A stretch of 13,252 nucleotides of DNA. It comes from Coriobacteriia bacterium. GTDB taxonomy: Bacteria > Actinomycetota > Coriobacteriia > Anaerosomatales > PALSA-660. Below, one piece after another: positions 1 through 8,128 of the stretch; position 1 is the first letter of the stretch, and each line of letters starts with the position of its first letter. The stretch is taken from the NCBI GenBank assembly GCA_030652345.1, contig JAUSAU010000107.1:1-13252 (forward strand). The letters run 5' to 3'. The notes under the pieces were generated by a model. That model saw only the letters and a list, made by a program, of their open reading frames with translations. It had not been told where the DNA came from and did not search any database. The position numbers and the translations under genes were made by a program.

Positions 1-595
1 CGTCATAGGTCCAGGAGACGCCCGCGCCGTCGAGGGTGAAGCTCACTGAGGGCGCGAAGCGGGGATCGAGCGCCACGGACAGCTCGGGCATGTCGGCGGT
101 GACCACGGCACCCTGTGCGGGGCTCGGGTCGGAGAGCACGATAGCGGGGGCCAGATCGAAGACGGTGGTGGATGCCACGGAGGCGTCCGAGACGTCGGTG
201 GCCGTGATGATCGCGGTGTGGGAGCCGCCGGATGTGGGCGGGCAGGTCATGTAGACGGTGCCGGAGCGCATGTCGGTGGTGACCACCCAGCGCGGGACGG
301 GGCCGGAGGTGTCCCAGACCCCGCTCGAGGCGAAGTTGACCCGCACGGTGAAGGGGCGGCCGTCCAGCGTGATGGTGGCGCTGGGACGCAGGGCCACATC
401 CGAGGTCAGCACCGCGGTGATCGCCGGGTTCCAGGTGCCCGACACCGTGGACCCGCTCGCCGGTGTCAGCGAGGTAACGGCGGGCGCGGCATACGCGAGC
501 GCGGGTGCGGCAAGCATGAGCAGGAATGCGATGAGTGCCGCACTCCGTACATGGCGGCGTGCCCAAACGGACCACACCTTGCGTGGCGTTCCCAT
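1..595 (-). CDS. Giant multiheme cytochrome paralogue, copy A (N-terminal part only, 3' end outside window)
   Basis: The frame is open from an ATG at 595 to the left window edge, giving 198 codons with no stop. Residues 1-14 are basic (RR at 13-14). A hydrophobic core then ends in ALAYA before AP, so Sec signal peptidase would cut near residue 36. The mature part is one full Ig-like repeat (about 37-148) and most of a second, ending in the motif SWTYD. Over the visible mature region roughly four in five residues match copy B, including TSDVALRP, ITLDGRPFTVRVNF and TADMPELSV. No CXXCH appears yet, but in B the first heme motif comes only at residue 436, so its absence here is expected. The start is supported by a purine-rich Shine-Dalgarno sequence 7 nt upstream and by the same start context as copy B. 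By homology this is inferred to be a secreted multiheme cytochrome; the heme part lies outside the window. One cysteine, in the motif MTCPP, is absent from B. Confidence 0.85.
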   Translation of the reverse strand, partial: MGTPRKVWSVWARRHVRSAALIAFLLMLAAPALAYAAPAVTSLTPASGSTVSGTWNPAITAVLTSDVALRPSATITLDGRPFTVRVNFASSGVWDTSGPVPRWVVTTDMRSGTVYMTCPPTSGGSHTAIITATDVSDASVASTTVFDLAPAIVLSDPSPAQGAVVTADMPELSVALDPRFAPSVSFTLDGAGVSWTYD

Positions 596-602
596 ACGGC
601 GA

Positions 603-612
603 CCCTTTCCCC
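603..612 (-). promoter_or_regulatory. Ribosome binding site of copy A
   Basis: On the minus strand GGGGAAAGGG stands 7 nt before the ATG at 595. The following TCGCCGT spacer is nearly the same as in copy B (TCGCCGC). The shared SD, spacer and ATG-GG context fixes the start codon of both genes. Confidence 0.7.
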
Positions 613-648
613 TACCCCGATGGGAACGCAGAAGCCCCCATGAGGGCG

Positions 649-677
649 ATTGTGGGGACGAACGTGCGAGGAATCAA
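649..677 (-). promoter_or_regulatory. Candidate sigma-70-type promoter of copy A
   Basis: Read on the minus strand, TTGATT (677-672), a 17-nt spacer and CACAAT (654-649) resemble -35 and -10 boxes. The same layout, TTGCTT-17-CACAAT, stands at the matching place upstream of copy B. The surrounding 33-nt block (643-675) matches the B block (8173-8205) at 25 of 33 positions, counted by eye. It would give a 5' leader of about 47 nt. The -10 box is a weak match to TATAAT, so this is a prediction supported mainly by conservation between paralogues. The rest of the 596-762 gap holds only the SD of copy A and the terminator hairpin of copy B. Confidence 0.45.
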
Positions 678-703
678 TACCGTCGGCGGGATTCCTCAAC
701 GAA

Positions 704-742
704 CATTGAGAGCCGCCCCATGAAGAGGGGCGGCTCTCAATG
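704..742 (-). terminator. Terminator-like hairpin after copy B
   Basis: A perfect 16-bp inverted repeat with a 7-nt loop (704-719 pairs with 727-742; stem CATTGAGAGCCGCCCC) begins about 20 nt after the stop codon of copy B. It is G/C-rich. On the minus strand it is followed by TTCGTTG and not by a real U-tract, as is common for hairpin terminators in high-GC genomes. It separates copy B from the promoter of copy A. It could instead act as an mRNA 3' stabiliser. Confidence 0.65.
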
Positions 743-762
743 CGAAGTTTGACGTCGGTCGC

Positions 763-3700
763 CTAGGGCCAGAACGTACCCGCCTGCCGATGGTCGCCGA
801 AACTCGTACATCCCACGATGCAGTCGGTCGACTGCCACAGGCCCGTCGGCCTGCTGCGCAGGCGGACTCCGGTCAGGCCGGTCGAGCGATACGGCGCCGG
901 GTCCGTGGTGTAGCCGAGCATACGCGGGCGCTTCCAACCGTGCGGGACCCGGATATGACATGAGATACACAGCTGAGATGAGATGTAGTTCTTCGTGTGG
1001 ATGTTGCCGAAGTAGTAGTCCATGCCGTGCACGCTTGTGTCGGTCAGCTTGTGGCACTTCGCGCAGATGATGTTCGTCGACATACCGTCAGGCTGCGAGA
1101 AGTCGATGCCGGCGCTCTCCCAGTCACCCTCGTAGTCCGGATCGAGCATGTGCTTGACGGTCGATCCGTGCGGCCCCTTCGCCTCGGCGAATGAGCCACT
1201 CGTGTGGCAGTCGGTACACGTCATCTTCGAGTTCGTGGTCCAGCCGTTCTTCATGGTGCCCTGCCACGGCCATGCGTATGCGGTACCGCTCACGACGTAC
1301 GACGTCTGCACCCCGCGACCCGTGCCCAAGACATCGTGGTAGGACATGTTGGCGGGGTTGAACTCCGAGGTGAGGTCGGTGCCACCGACGCCGTCGAGCG
1401 CGAGCGGCTCGGGCAGGTCGGTGTAGCTCGAGTGGCACTTGAAGCACAGGTACGCCTCGCGGGCGAGCGGCTGTCCGCTGAAGCGCATGTAGGTATAGGA
1501 CGTGGCGGTCGTCGCTGCGCCGCCGGTCCACGTCGGACGAACACCCCACGCGCCGAGCAGGGCCGGCGCGGGCGCGCTACTGCCCTCGACGTGGATGCCG
1601 GGGCGTGCCGCGTGCGGGTCGTGGCAGTCGACGCACTCCGCATGACGGTTCGCACCGCCCAGGGCCGATGTAGGCTCACCGGACGCATGCCTGCCGCCCG
1701 ACTCGATCGGATGGGCATACATCTGCGTGGCAGACGAGGCGACGTCCTTGGCGCCCGGGGCCGCGAACCCTATGCCGCCGTTGCCATGGCACTCGTAGCA
1801 CAGGTTCTCCTCGCCTGCGGCGAAGTCGCTGTTGTCACGCTCGGCGGACATACCGCCGGTGAACCACAGCGGCTTGGTCCAGGCCGTCAGACGCGCGTTG
1901 TCCGAACCGTGCGGGTCGTGGCAGTTCGAGCAGTCGGTCCGCCCGACCGGCGACGCGTAGTGACCCGACGCGGTGACCTCGAGTCCGGGCGTCGCTTTGT
2001 TCCAGTAGACGGGAGTGCCGCCCGGGAGCGCACGGGCGCCCCTGACCTCGAACGGCACGACGCTGTCAGACGAGTTCTCCGAGCCCGGCATCGCGCCGTC
2101 GTGACACGCCAGACAGTACGTCGTCGCGTCGCCCTTGCCCGAGGCCGCCGCGGTGACCTTGGTGTTGTCCGGGTCGGAGACACGGGAGAAGTCCCACGGG
2201 GTCATCGATCCGATGCGGACGACGTGCGCGTCATGGCAGCTCCCGCACCCCAACTGTGCGCCAACCGTCGTGACCGGCTTGATGGAAGTGACGGACCATG
2301 AGAGCAGCGACGGGTCCGGATCACCAGGAAGCGCCTTCTGCAGGTAGCAGCGCACCTGCAGCGCAGGCCACTCGTCGATGGGGAGTCCGGTGAGATCGAT
2401 GCTCGTCTCGGCGCGTTCCGTGTAGCCGGGAATATCGACATAGGCGCCGACAGCCGAACTCCATCCGCGGACGGAGACCCTGCCGATGGCCCCATCCGGC
2501 AGATTCGCCGTCCACGTGAGCGACCCCCAGCCGGTCGCCCCGGGCTGCGGGACGATCTCATCCGTCTGGGCGTAGAGCCGGTCGGTCCCCGAGGTGACCT
2601 TCCAGTTCGACACCGAGGGGGCGAGGAACGGGTCGGCCGTGTAGAGCGTTGCACGGACGCGCAGCTCCGGGTTCGCGGCCGTGGTGAGCGAACCGAGGTC
2701 GACGGGACTCGTACGACGATCGATGAAGCCCGGGACATCCTCCCACGTCGCACCCGTCCATCGCTGGACGGTCATGCCGACATCCGTGCTCGAGGGCTCG
2801 ACGGAGTTCCAGGTCAACCAGCCCCACTCGGTGGTGTCGCCCGGCAACAGCGGGTCGGAGTCGATGGTTTCCGTCGCGTATGCGGAGATCGTCCCGGGGC
2901 TGATGGTCGCGACCGCCGATGCGACGCCGACCATGCCGTCCCACTTGCCCGCCGGGAGCTGGGTCCACGTGCCCCACGTGCCGCTCACGGGATCGGATGG
3001 GACAGACACCTTCGCGAACGTCTTCCAACCGGACGCGTAGTACAGAGTGCCGGCGTCGTCGTAGTCGAGATGGAAGTACTGCAGGGAAGTGACGGACTCC
3101 GGGATCCGGCCGGTATTGGTCACGACAGGCGTAGCCGACGCAAGACCACTGATCACCTGCAGAGACTGGACCCCCGCGGAGTTCCAACCGAGGAGGAACG
3201 CGTAGTCGTCTGATCCGATAGACGCGATCTCGAGAGCACACGATCTTTCGGTGGCTCCGGACCACGCGGGGTGCACACCGGTATCTGTCGCCACGATATT
3301 CCCGCCGGCGAGCATCTTGGCATAGGCGCCCGGCACCCGATACAAGTGACCGTCACCCTGTCCGGTACCCGCGGCGAGATTCCAGCGCCGATTGACGAGC
3401 AGCAGGGTGTCGGTCCGGGATGAGTAGACTGCGCCGCCGCCGCTGCCGTTATAGATGGGTGTGACCCCGTCGGCGGCCACGATCGTGAACGGGCTCGGCT
3501 TCCATGCGCCGGTCACGGTGTCGAAGCGGTTGTACCAGACGGTCTGCGATGTGGCAGTCGTGATGGCCGGTACCCAGTACTGGCCCGTGGAGGTCACTGC
3601 GATGCTGTTCTCGTGCCACGTCGCGCCAGTCGCCCCGGTCCCGTCCGAGTCGAGCCAGGTCGGTGACGGGCCGGTTGGCAACGACATCATGCCCGGTGTG

Positions 3701-6700
3701 CCATTCACGAGCGTTCGCGGCACCCACAGACGATCACCGAACTGGGCCGCGTCCATCGAGGGCGTGTACGGGTTGAATACGGACAGGGGGATCGTGATAC
3801 CGGTGCGGCTGTCGTTCCACAACTGCGTACGCGGATAGAAGACCTGCTGCGCACTGCTGGAGAAGCCGTACACTACCCGATCCTTGAAGGGCGCAATGTA
3901 GGTCGGTGCCGTACTGAGCGTGGCAGTGCGGCTCATGAGCTGGCGCGTGTCGATCTGGTTGGGTGTGCGGATCGCGTTCCAGGACGCGACGGGGACCTTG
4001 ACACTCTCTGCGACGTAGAGACGTCCCGCCCGCGCGGCCGACACGGACCAGGACAAGAGACGCGGCGTACGTGCCGACTGGTCGGTCGTGGCGAACGAGG
4101 CGACGAGCCTGAGTGTGCGATACGTCGACATGCTCACACCGGACAGGTCCGCCTGCGAGGTGACCGATCCAAGACCGGGAAGGTCGACCCAACCGCTGCC
4201 GTCGTGCCCCTGCACCTTGACGGTCAGATCGGTCCCGGACGGGACATCTCGAGAGAAGCGCACGTCGCCCCACGCGACGGCGTCGGCCTGCGGCCGTATC
4301 TCGGGCGAGGTCAGCGTACCGGCCATGGCGTAACCGGTACCAAGTGCACCATCCGGCGGCGTGGCGGTCCCGAACGACACGTACCCGCCATCGTAGCCGG
4401 GGTACGGGGCGATGGTCTGCCATACGCCCGTAGCCAGGTTGTAGCGCCAACACAGGGCCGGGATGGCTGCGTGAAGCGTGTAGTACATGAAACTCGGCGT
4501 GGCGGCGTTGGTGATGTAGAGGTAGTCGCCGCCGTCCCACTCCAAGTCGCCACGCCTGATGTACTCACCGTTGTAATCGCTCGACCACGGATAGGTGTGA
4601 CTCTTCGCGCCCAGCGTGGGTGTGGTACTCGTGAGATCGCTCACGGTGAATGTCGACGGAAGCCACGGGTGATTGCTGTCTTGAGCGAGGAAGAACAGTG
4701 TGTCCACGCCGCTCTGACGGAAGCGCGTCATCTTGTAGTTGTTCCAGACGGCCTCGTACTGACGAAGCTGTGTGTCCTGCGTGGGCGTGTTCCAACCGCC
4801 GACGTGGAGATTCGTGTCGACCGCGGTCACTGTGGCAGGGGCCGGACCGGGTTCACTGATGCGGTACAGGTAGCCCTGGCGCGTCGAGCCCTCGGCGAGC
4901 GAGCGGATCAGCCACAGCGCACGCGGTGTCTCCGAGTAGGCCAGCGCGGAGCCCTGCCCGAACTGGATGGGCTGGCCGCCCTCATCCAGAACCGACATCT
5001 CGGCGAGCGTCCGCGCACCGATGTCCCAGCGATACAGGGTGGAGCTGCCGGAACCCGGCAGTACGTAGACGCGGTTGTCGATCGGGTCATAAGCGAGGTC
5101 GGCGCCGACCGGATTGGCGGAGGTCCCGCCGCTTGTGGCGAGGGCAGCGACCATGGTCCAGGTCCCGGGAGAGGACGCGGTGGGGAACGTGTATTCCCAG
5201 ACCTCCTGTGTCGGACCGTTCGCGAGGACGATGACGCGATTGGGAGCGGTCGCGGATGCGAGCGGCTGGCGATCCGCAGGGAGGTTCGGCGGATTGAAGC
5301 CGTCATCGTTCCAGCTCGGCGCGCCCGCGTTCACATCAAGGTCGTACTGGTTCGTCCCGGCGGCGTCCGTCATGAAGAGCATGCTCTGGTTCGGACGCGC
5401 CGACATCGGGACCGTGCCGTAGAGGAGTTCGGGCCCTTCCCCGCTGAAGTTGACCGTGTTGTTCATGAGGTTCAGGTCGAACTCGGGCCGGCTGGCCTGC
5501 GAGAAGACCGTCTCGGTCTCGGGGCTCGCGGTCATGGTCGGCTCGTCGTTCATGACCGGGTGGTGGCTCGCCCGAGCGAACTCGGCGGCCACGTCGCGGC
5601 CGTTCCAGGCGAAGGGCTTGCCGCTGGCGGTCTCCTCGCTCGATGCGGAGTGGCAGCTGAAGCACAGGCGCGACTGGGCGGTGGCGGTAGCGGCCAGGCC
5701 GCTGGTGCGGTAGTCCATCTTGCTCTCGGCGTCCTGGCTCACGTGGCTGTGGCACGCCTCGCACGAGATGCCGGTCGAGACGCCACCGGCGTTGCCGGGG
5801 GCGACCGCGCCGTGAGCGGAGGCGGACGTGCCACTGTGGTCTCCCCCACTGGCCGCGAACGCGGTGGCCGAGTCCGAGGTGACCTTGGCCATGCCGGACT
5901 CGCCGGCGGTGCCGTGACAGGCGAGGCAGTCGGCGGTGCCGGCCTGCGGGGAGGTGTAGTGCGCGCCCGCGTGACACGACACACACGTGCCGTCCCAGCT
6001 CGACGTCATGGCGGCGACGCGGCCGGTGTGGCAGGCCACACAGCTCACCGGCGTGCGGCCGGCGCCGGACTTCGCGTGCTCGGCGCGCAAATCGGAACTG
6101 TGGCAGTTGCGCGTGCAGTTCACGCGCGCGGTGGCCGTGACCTCGTGCGCGGGCGTGATGCGCCCGTGGATGGCGGTGGATCCGATGTGGCATGCCCCGG
6201 TCGAGCATCCCTTGTCCCAGGCGGCGGTGAGCACGTCGCGCGGGGCGGGGTGACAGGCATCGCAGCCCGCCGCGCGCGAGGAGGCCCGCGCACTCCCGTG
6301 CTCCTCGATCAGGTTGGGACGGTGACAGCTCGTGCAGCTCGCGCCGGACAGCGGCTCGACGGTGGCGGTGATCTCCGCGTCGTGCATGGCGGCATGCCCC
6401 TCACCGCCCAGGGTGTGGCACGCAGCGCAGCGCGTATCGGCCGCATCGACCGCCGCGCGCACGATCGGCGCGATGGTCGCGGCATGACACGTCGCGCAGC
6501 CATAGGGCACGCCTGCCGTGTCCGTGTGACGCTCGTGCTCGAGCGAGAGCACGCGCAGGTGGCACGGGTCGCACGCCGTCAGGTCGCTGCGCGTCTCATG
6601 CAACGGGCCGAGGTCGGCGGGGTGGCTGGGCACGTAGGGGTCAGCGATCCCGTGGCAGTCCTCGCAGTGCATCCGCAACAGCAGCTCGGGCCCGTGCGCA

Positions 6701-8121
6701 CTCCGCCCGCCGTGACAGGCGCGGCACGGCTGGGCGTAGAAGGCGCCGTGGTGGTGGCAGCCGTCGCAGTTGGTCATGCGGTGGCTGGTGGGGAAGCCGG
6801 TGTGGCAGCCGATGCAGGCCGCTGAGGGCCCGGCGGCGTAGTAGCGGGTGGTGAAGCCGCCGCTCGTGCTCACGCTGCGCCCCGAGCCGTCTCTCACGGT
6901 GACTTTGAGCGCCCGGTAGGTCTCGTCCGGAACAGGCGGGCTCGTGGCGAGAAGCTCACCGCGTGCGCCGTCCCAGACCCCGGGCACGAGCGTGGTGCCC
7001 ACCGTGAAGGTGCCGGCCACCGACCCGGCGCCGGAGGAGACGGCCACAGCCAGGCGCGGGGTGGCCGTTCCCACGAAGGCGCCGGGAGCGGGAGTGAGCG
7101 AGAGGATGCGCAGTGCGGGCAGTCCCCTAAAGGACCAGGAGCGCGTGACGGCCACGCCGTATCTGTCGGTGGCGGTGGCTTCCACGGTGTGGGTGCCCTC
7201 GGCCCAGTCACGGGCGAGCACGGTGGCATTGATGCGGGTGGTGTTCACGATGGAGGTGGACACGACAGCCGCCACCCCGTCGATGCGCATGCGCACCGAG
7301 GAGACACGTCCGGCGGGGTCGACCACGCTCATCGTGACCGGCGCGATGCCGGCGGCGGAACCCGGCACCGGGGCTATCGACTCGATGCGCGCGGTGGAGG
7401 CGAAGGCGGTGCGGAAGGACCAGGTGAGCGTGGAGGCGCGTCCCGCACCGTCGAACCAGCGCACGGATGCCGTATGGGTGGCGTTGTTGGAGACGGGACG
7501 CGGGTTCGAGCGGATGCGTCCGGCCGCCGCGTCATAGCTCCAGGAGACACCCGACCCGTCCAGGGTGAAGGCCACAGACGGCGCATAGCGCGCATCGATG
7601 GCCACCGACAGCTCCGGCATGTCGGCGGTCACGACCGCACCGGGGGCGGGACTCGGGTCGGAGAGCACGACGGCAGGGGTCAGATCGAAGACAGTGGTGG
7701 AGGCGACGGAGGCGTCGCTGATGTCGGAGGCCGAGACGATCGCAGTGTGCGAGCCCGACGCCATCGGCGGAGTGGTCATGTAGAGGGTGCCGACTCTCCG
7801 GTCCTGGGTCACGACCCAGCGCGGCACGGGACCGGAGGTGTCCCAGGCGCCTGACGACGCGAAGTTGACCCGCACGGTGAAGGGGCGGCCATCGAGCGTG
7901 ATGGTGGCGAGGGGACGCAGCGCCACATCAGAGGTCAGGACCGCGGTGACGGGTGGGTTCCAGGTGCCGGAGACGGTAGCGCCGCTCACTGGCGTCATCG
8001 AGGTGACTACGGGCGCTGCGAGCGCAAGGGCGGGTGCTGCGAGGATGAACAGGGATGTGATGAGCAGGACGCTCAACGACCGACGTGCGCGACAGAACCA
8101 CACCAGACGTGGCGACCCCAT
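763..8121 (-). CDS. Giant secreted 25-heme-motif cytochrome with Ig-like and propeller-like domains, copy B
   Basis: This is a complete 2452-residue protein, inferred to be a surface redox protein for extracellular electron transfer. A Sec signal peptide (basic RARR, then a hydrophobic stretch ending ALALA) is cut near residue 35. Four Ig-like repeats follow, about 36-147, 149-241, 243-334 and 335-428. Heme cluster 1 (436-824) has 14 CXXCH motifs plus one CX4CH (639-645) and one CX3CH (669-674). Residues about 880-1270 and 1362-1750 look like kelch/propeller segments (motifs LYRWD, GGDYLYITNA, VWYNRFD). Roughly 90-residue beta-repeats lie at about 1272-1361, 1755-1843 and 1852-1945. Heme cluster 2 (1959-2389) has nine CXXCH, several in the CXXCHDPH style of doubled-CXXCH cytochromes. 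The tail has a non-heme cysteine pair (2434, 2438) and ends TFWP. No sortase motif, lipobox or C-terminal membrane helix is seen, so the anchoring mode is unknown. The start has a good SD. Heme attachment is inferred from motifs only; the substrate is unknown. Confidence 0.9.
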   Translation of the reverse strand: MGSPRLVWFCRARRSLSVLLITSLFILAAPALALAAPVVTSMTPVSGATVSGTWNPPVTAVLTSDVALRPLATITLDGRPFTVRVNFASSGAWDTSGPVPRWVVTQDRRVGTLYMTTPPMASGSHTAIVSASDISDASVASTTVFDLTPAVVLSDPSPAPGAVVTADMPELSVAIDARYAPSVAFTLDGSGVSWSYDAAAGRIRSNPRPVSNNATHTASVRWFDGAGRASTLTWSFRTAFASTARIESIAPVPGSAAGIAPVTMSVVDPAGRVSSVRMRIDGVAAVVSTSIVNTTRINATVLARDWAEGTHTVEATATDRYGVAVTRSWSFRGLPALRILSLTPAPGAFVGTATPRLAVAVSSGAGSVAGTFTVGTTLVPGVWDGARGELLATSPPVPDETYRALKVTVRDGSGRSVSTSGGFTTRYYAAGPSAACIGCHTGFPTSHRMTNCDGCHHHGAFYAQPCRACHGGRSAHGPELLLRMHCEDCHGIADPYVPSHPADLGPLHETRSDLTACDPCHLRVLSLEHERHTDTAGVPYGCATCHAATIAPIVRAAVDAADTRCAACHTLGGEGHAAMHDAEITATVEPLSGASCTSCHRPNLIEEHGSARASSRAAGCDACHPAPRDVLTAAWDKGCSTGACHIGSTAIHGRITPAHEVTATARVNCTRNCHSSDLRAEHAKSGAGRTPVSCVACHTGRVAAMTSSWDGTCVSCHAGAHYTSPQAGTADCLACHGTAGESGMAKVTSDSATAFAASGGDHSGTSASAHGAVAPGNAGGVSTGISCEACHSHVSQDAESKMDYRTSGLAATATAQSRLCFSCHSASSEETASGKPFAWNGRDVAAEFARASHHPVMNDEPTMTASPETETVFSQASRPEFDLNLMNNTVNFSGEGPELLYGTVPMSARPNQSMLFMTDAAGTNQYDLDVNAGAPSWNDDGFNPPNLPADRQPLASATAPNRVIVLANGPTQEVWEYTFPTASSPGTWTMVAALATSGGTSANPVGADLAYDPIDNRVYVLPGSGSSTLYRWDIGARTLAEMSVLDEGGQPIQFGQGSALAYSETPRALWLIRSLAEGSTRQGYLYRISEPGPAPATVTAVDTNLHVGGWNTPTQDTQLRQYEAVWNNYKMTRFRQSGVDTLFFLAQDSNHPWLPSTFTVSDLTSTTPTLGAKSHTYPWSSDYNGEYIRRGDLEWDGGDYLYITNAATPSFMYYTLHAAIPALCWRYNLATGVWQTIAPYPGYDGGYVSFGTATPPDGALGTGYAMAGTLTSPEIRPQADAVAWGDVRFSRDVPSGTDLTVKVQGHDGSGWVDLPGLGSVTSQADLSGVSMSTYRTLRLVASFATTDQSARTPRLLSWSVSAARAGRLYVAESVKVPVASWNAIRTPNQIDTRQLMSRTATLSTAPTYIAPFKDRVVYGFSSSAQQVFYPRTQLWNDSRTGITIPLSVFNPYTPSMDAAQFGDRLWVPRTLVNGTPGMMSLPTGPSPTWLDSDGTGATGATWHENSIAVTSTGQYWVPAITTATSQTVWYNRFDTVTGAWKPSPFTIVAADGVTPIYNGSGGGAVYSSRTDTLLLVNRRWNLAAGTGQGDGHLYRVPGAYAKMLAGGNIVATDTGVHPAWSGATERSCALEIASIGSDDYAFLLGWNSAGVQSLQVISGLASATPVVTNTGRIPESVTSLQYFHLDYDDAGTLYYASGWKTFAKVSVPSDPVSGTWGTWTQLPAGKWDGMVGVASAVATISPGTISAYATETIDSDPLLPGDTTEWGWLTWNSVEPSSTDVGMTVQRWTGATWEDVPGFIDRRTSPVDLGSLTTAANPELRVRATLYTADPFLAPSVSNWKVTSGTDRLYAQTDEIVPQPGATGWGSLTWTANLPDGAIGRVSVRGWSSAVGAYVDIPGYTERAETSIDLTGLPIDEWPALQVRCYLQKALPGDPDPSLLSWSVTSIKPVTTVGAQLGCGSCHDAHVVRIGSMTPWDFSRVSDPDNTKVTAAASGKGDATTYCLACHDGAMPGSENSSDSVVPFEVRGARALPGGTPVYWNKATPGLEVTASGHYASPVGRTDCSNCHDPHGSDNARLTAWTKPLWFTGGMSAERDNSDFAAGEENLCYECHGNGGIGFAAPGAKDVASSATQMYAHPIESGGRHASGEPTSALGGANRHAECVDCHDPHAARPGIHVEGSSAPAPALLGAWGVRPTWTGGAATTATSYTYMRFSGQPLAREAYLCFKCHSSYTDLPEPLALDGVGGTDLTSEFNPANMSYHDVLGTGRGVQTSYVVSGTAYAWPWQGTMKNGWTTNSKMTCTDCHTSGSFAEAKGPHGSTVKHMLDPDYEGDWESAGIDFSQPDGMSTNIICAKCHKLTDTSVHGMDYYFGNIHTKNYISSQLCISCHIRVPHGWKRPRMLGYTTDPAPYRSTGLTGVRLRSRPTGLWQSTDCIVGCTSFGDHRQAGTFWP
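955..2247 (-). other. Copy B heme cluster 2: nine CXXCH motifs
   Basis: In protein order the motifs are CGSCH, CLACH, CSNCH, CYECH, CVDCH, CFKCH, CTDCH, CAKCH and CISCH (residues 1959-2389), about one per 48 residues. Three are followed by DAH or DPH, the pattern of doubled-CXXCH cytochromes. All nine positions have counterparts in copy C at 8501-9823. Long segments between motifs are also conserved, such as SDNARLTAW, GPHGS.VKHMLDP and PHGWKRPR, so this is a folded module and not a loose string of hemes. Confidence 0.85.
5495..5670 (-). repeat. Near-identical direct repeat shared with copy C (left unit)
   Basis: This 176-nt stretch covers the last heme motif of cluster 1 and the hinge into the propeller region (motifs FAWNGRDV, HHPVMNDEPTM). 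It aligns without gaps to 13077-13252 with 14 mismatches counted by eye (about 92% identity), including a 59-nt run without any mismatch. The match stops at the window edge, so it may be longer. It lies inside coding sequence and is a by-product of paralogy, but it is clearly more alike than the neighbouring propeller region. Confidence 0.8.
5650..6816 (-). other. Copy B heme cluster 1: sixteen heme-binding motifs
   Basis: Starting at Cys436 the motifs are CIGCH, CDGCH, CRACH, CEDCH, CDPCH, CATCH, CAACH, CTSCH, CDACH, CSTGACH (CX4CH), CTRNCH (CX3CH), CVACH, CVSCH, CLACH, CEACH and CFSCH (820-824). The mean spacing is about 25 residues, twice as dense as cluster 2. Many extra histidines lie between motifs (for example HHH at 456-458, EHERH near 528-532), fitting bis-histidine heme ligation. 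This is inferred to be a linear heme wire. Confidence 0.85.
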
Positions 8122-8128
8122 GCGGCGA

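Noticed and set aside
36..254. Plus-strand open frame whose product resembles that of another at 7598-7783
   Set aside because: The likeness follows from both being antisense to the same conserved Ig-like region of copies A and B. There is no independent coding evidence.
3..575. Minus-strand open frame overlapping the start of copy A in another frame
   Set aside because: Its product is H/R-rich without motifs. The frame starting at 595 gives a signal peptide and close identity to copy B, so this one is a shadow.
1204..2301. Plus-strand open frame of 365 codons opposite heme cluster 2 of copy B
   Set aside because: It has low-complexity arginine/glycine/valine-rich translation, is antisense to conserved CXXCH modules and has no plausible start signal.
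4204..6825. Long plus-strand open frame (873 codons) opposite heme cluster 1 and propeller-like segment 1 of copy B
   Set aside because: It is rich in R, G, A and V, has no recognisable domain, signal or SD, and lies antisense to a strongly supported gene. High GC and biased third positions readily create such antisense frames.
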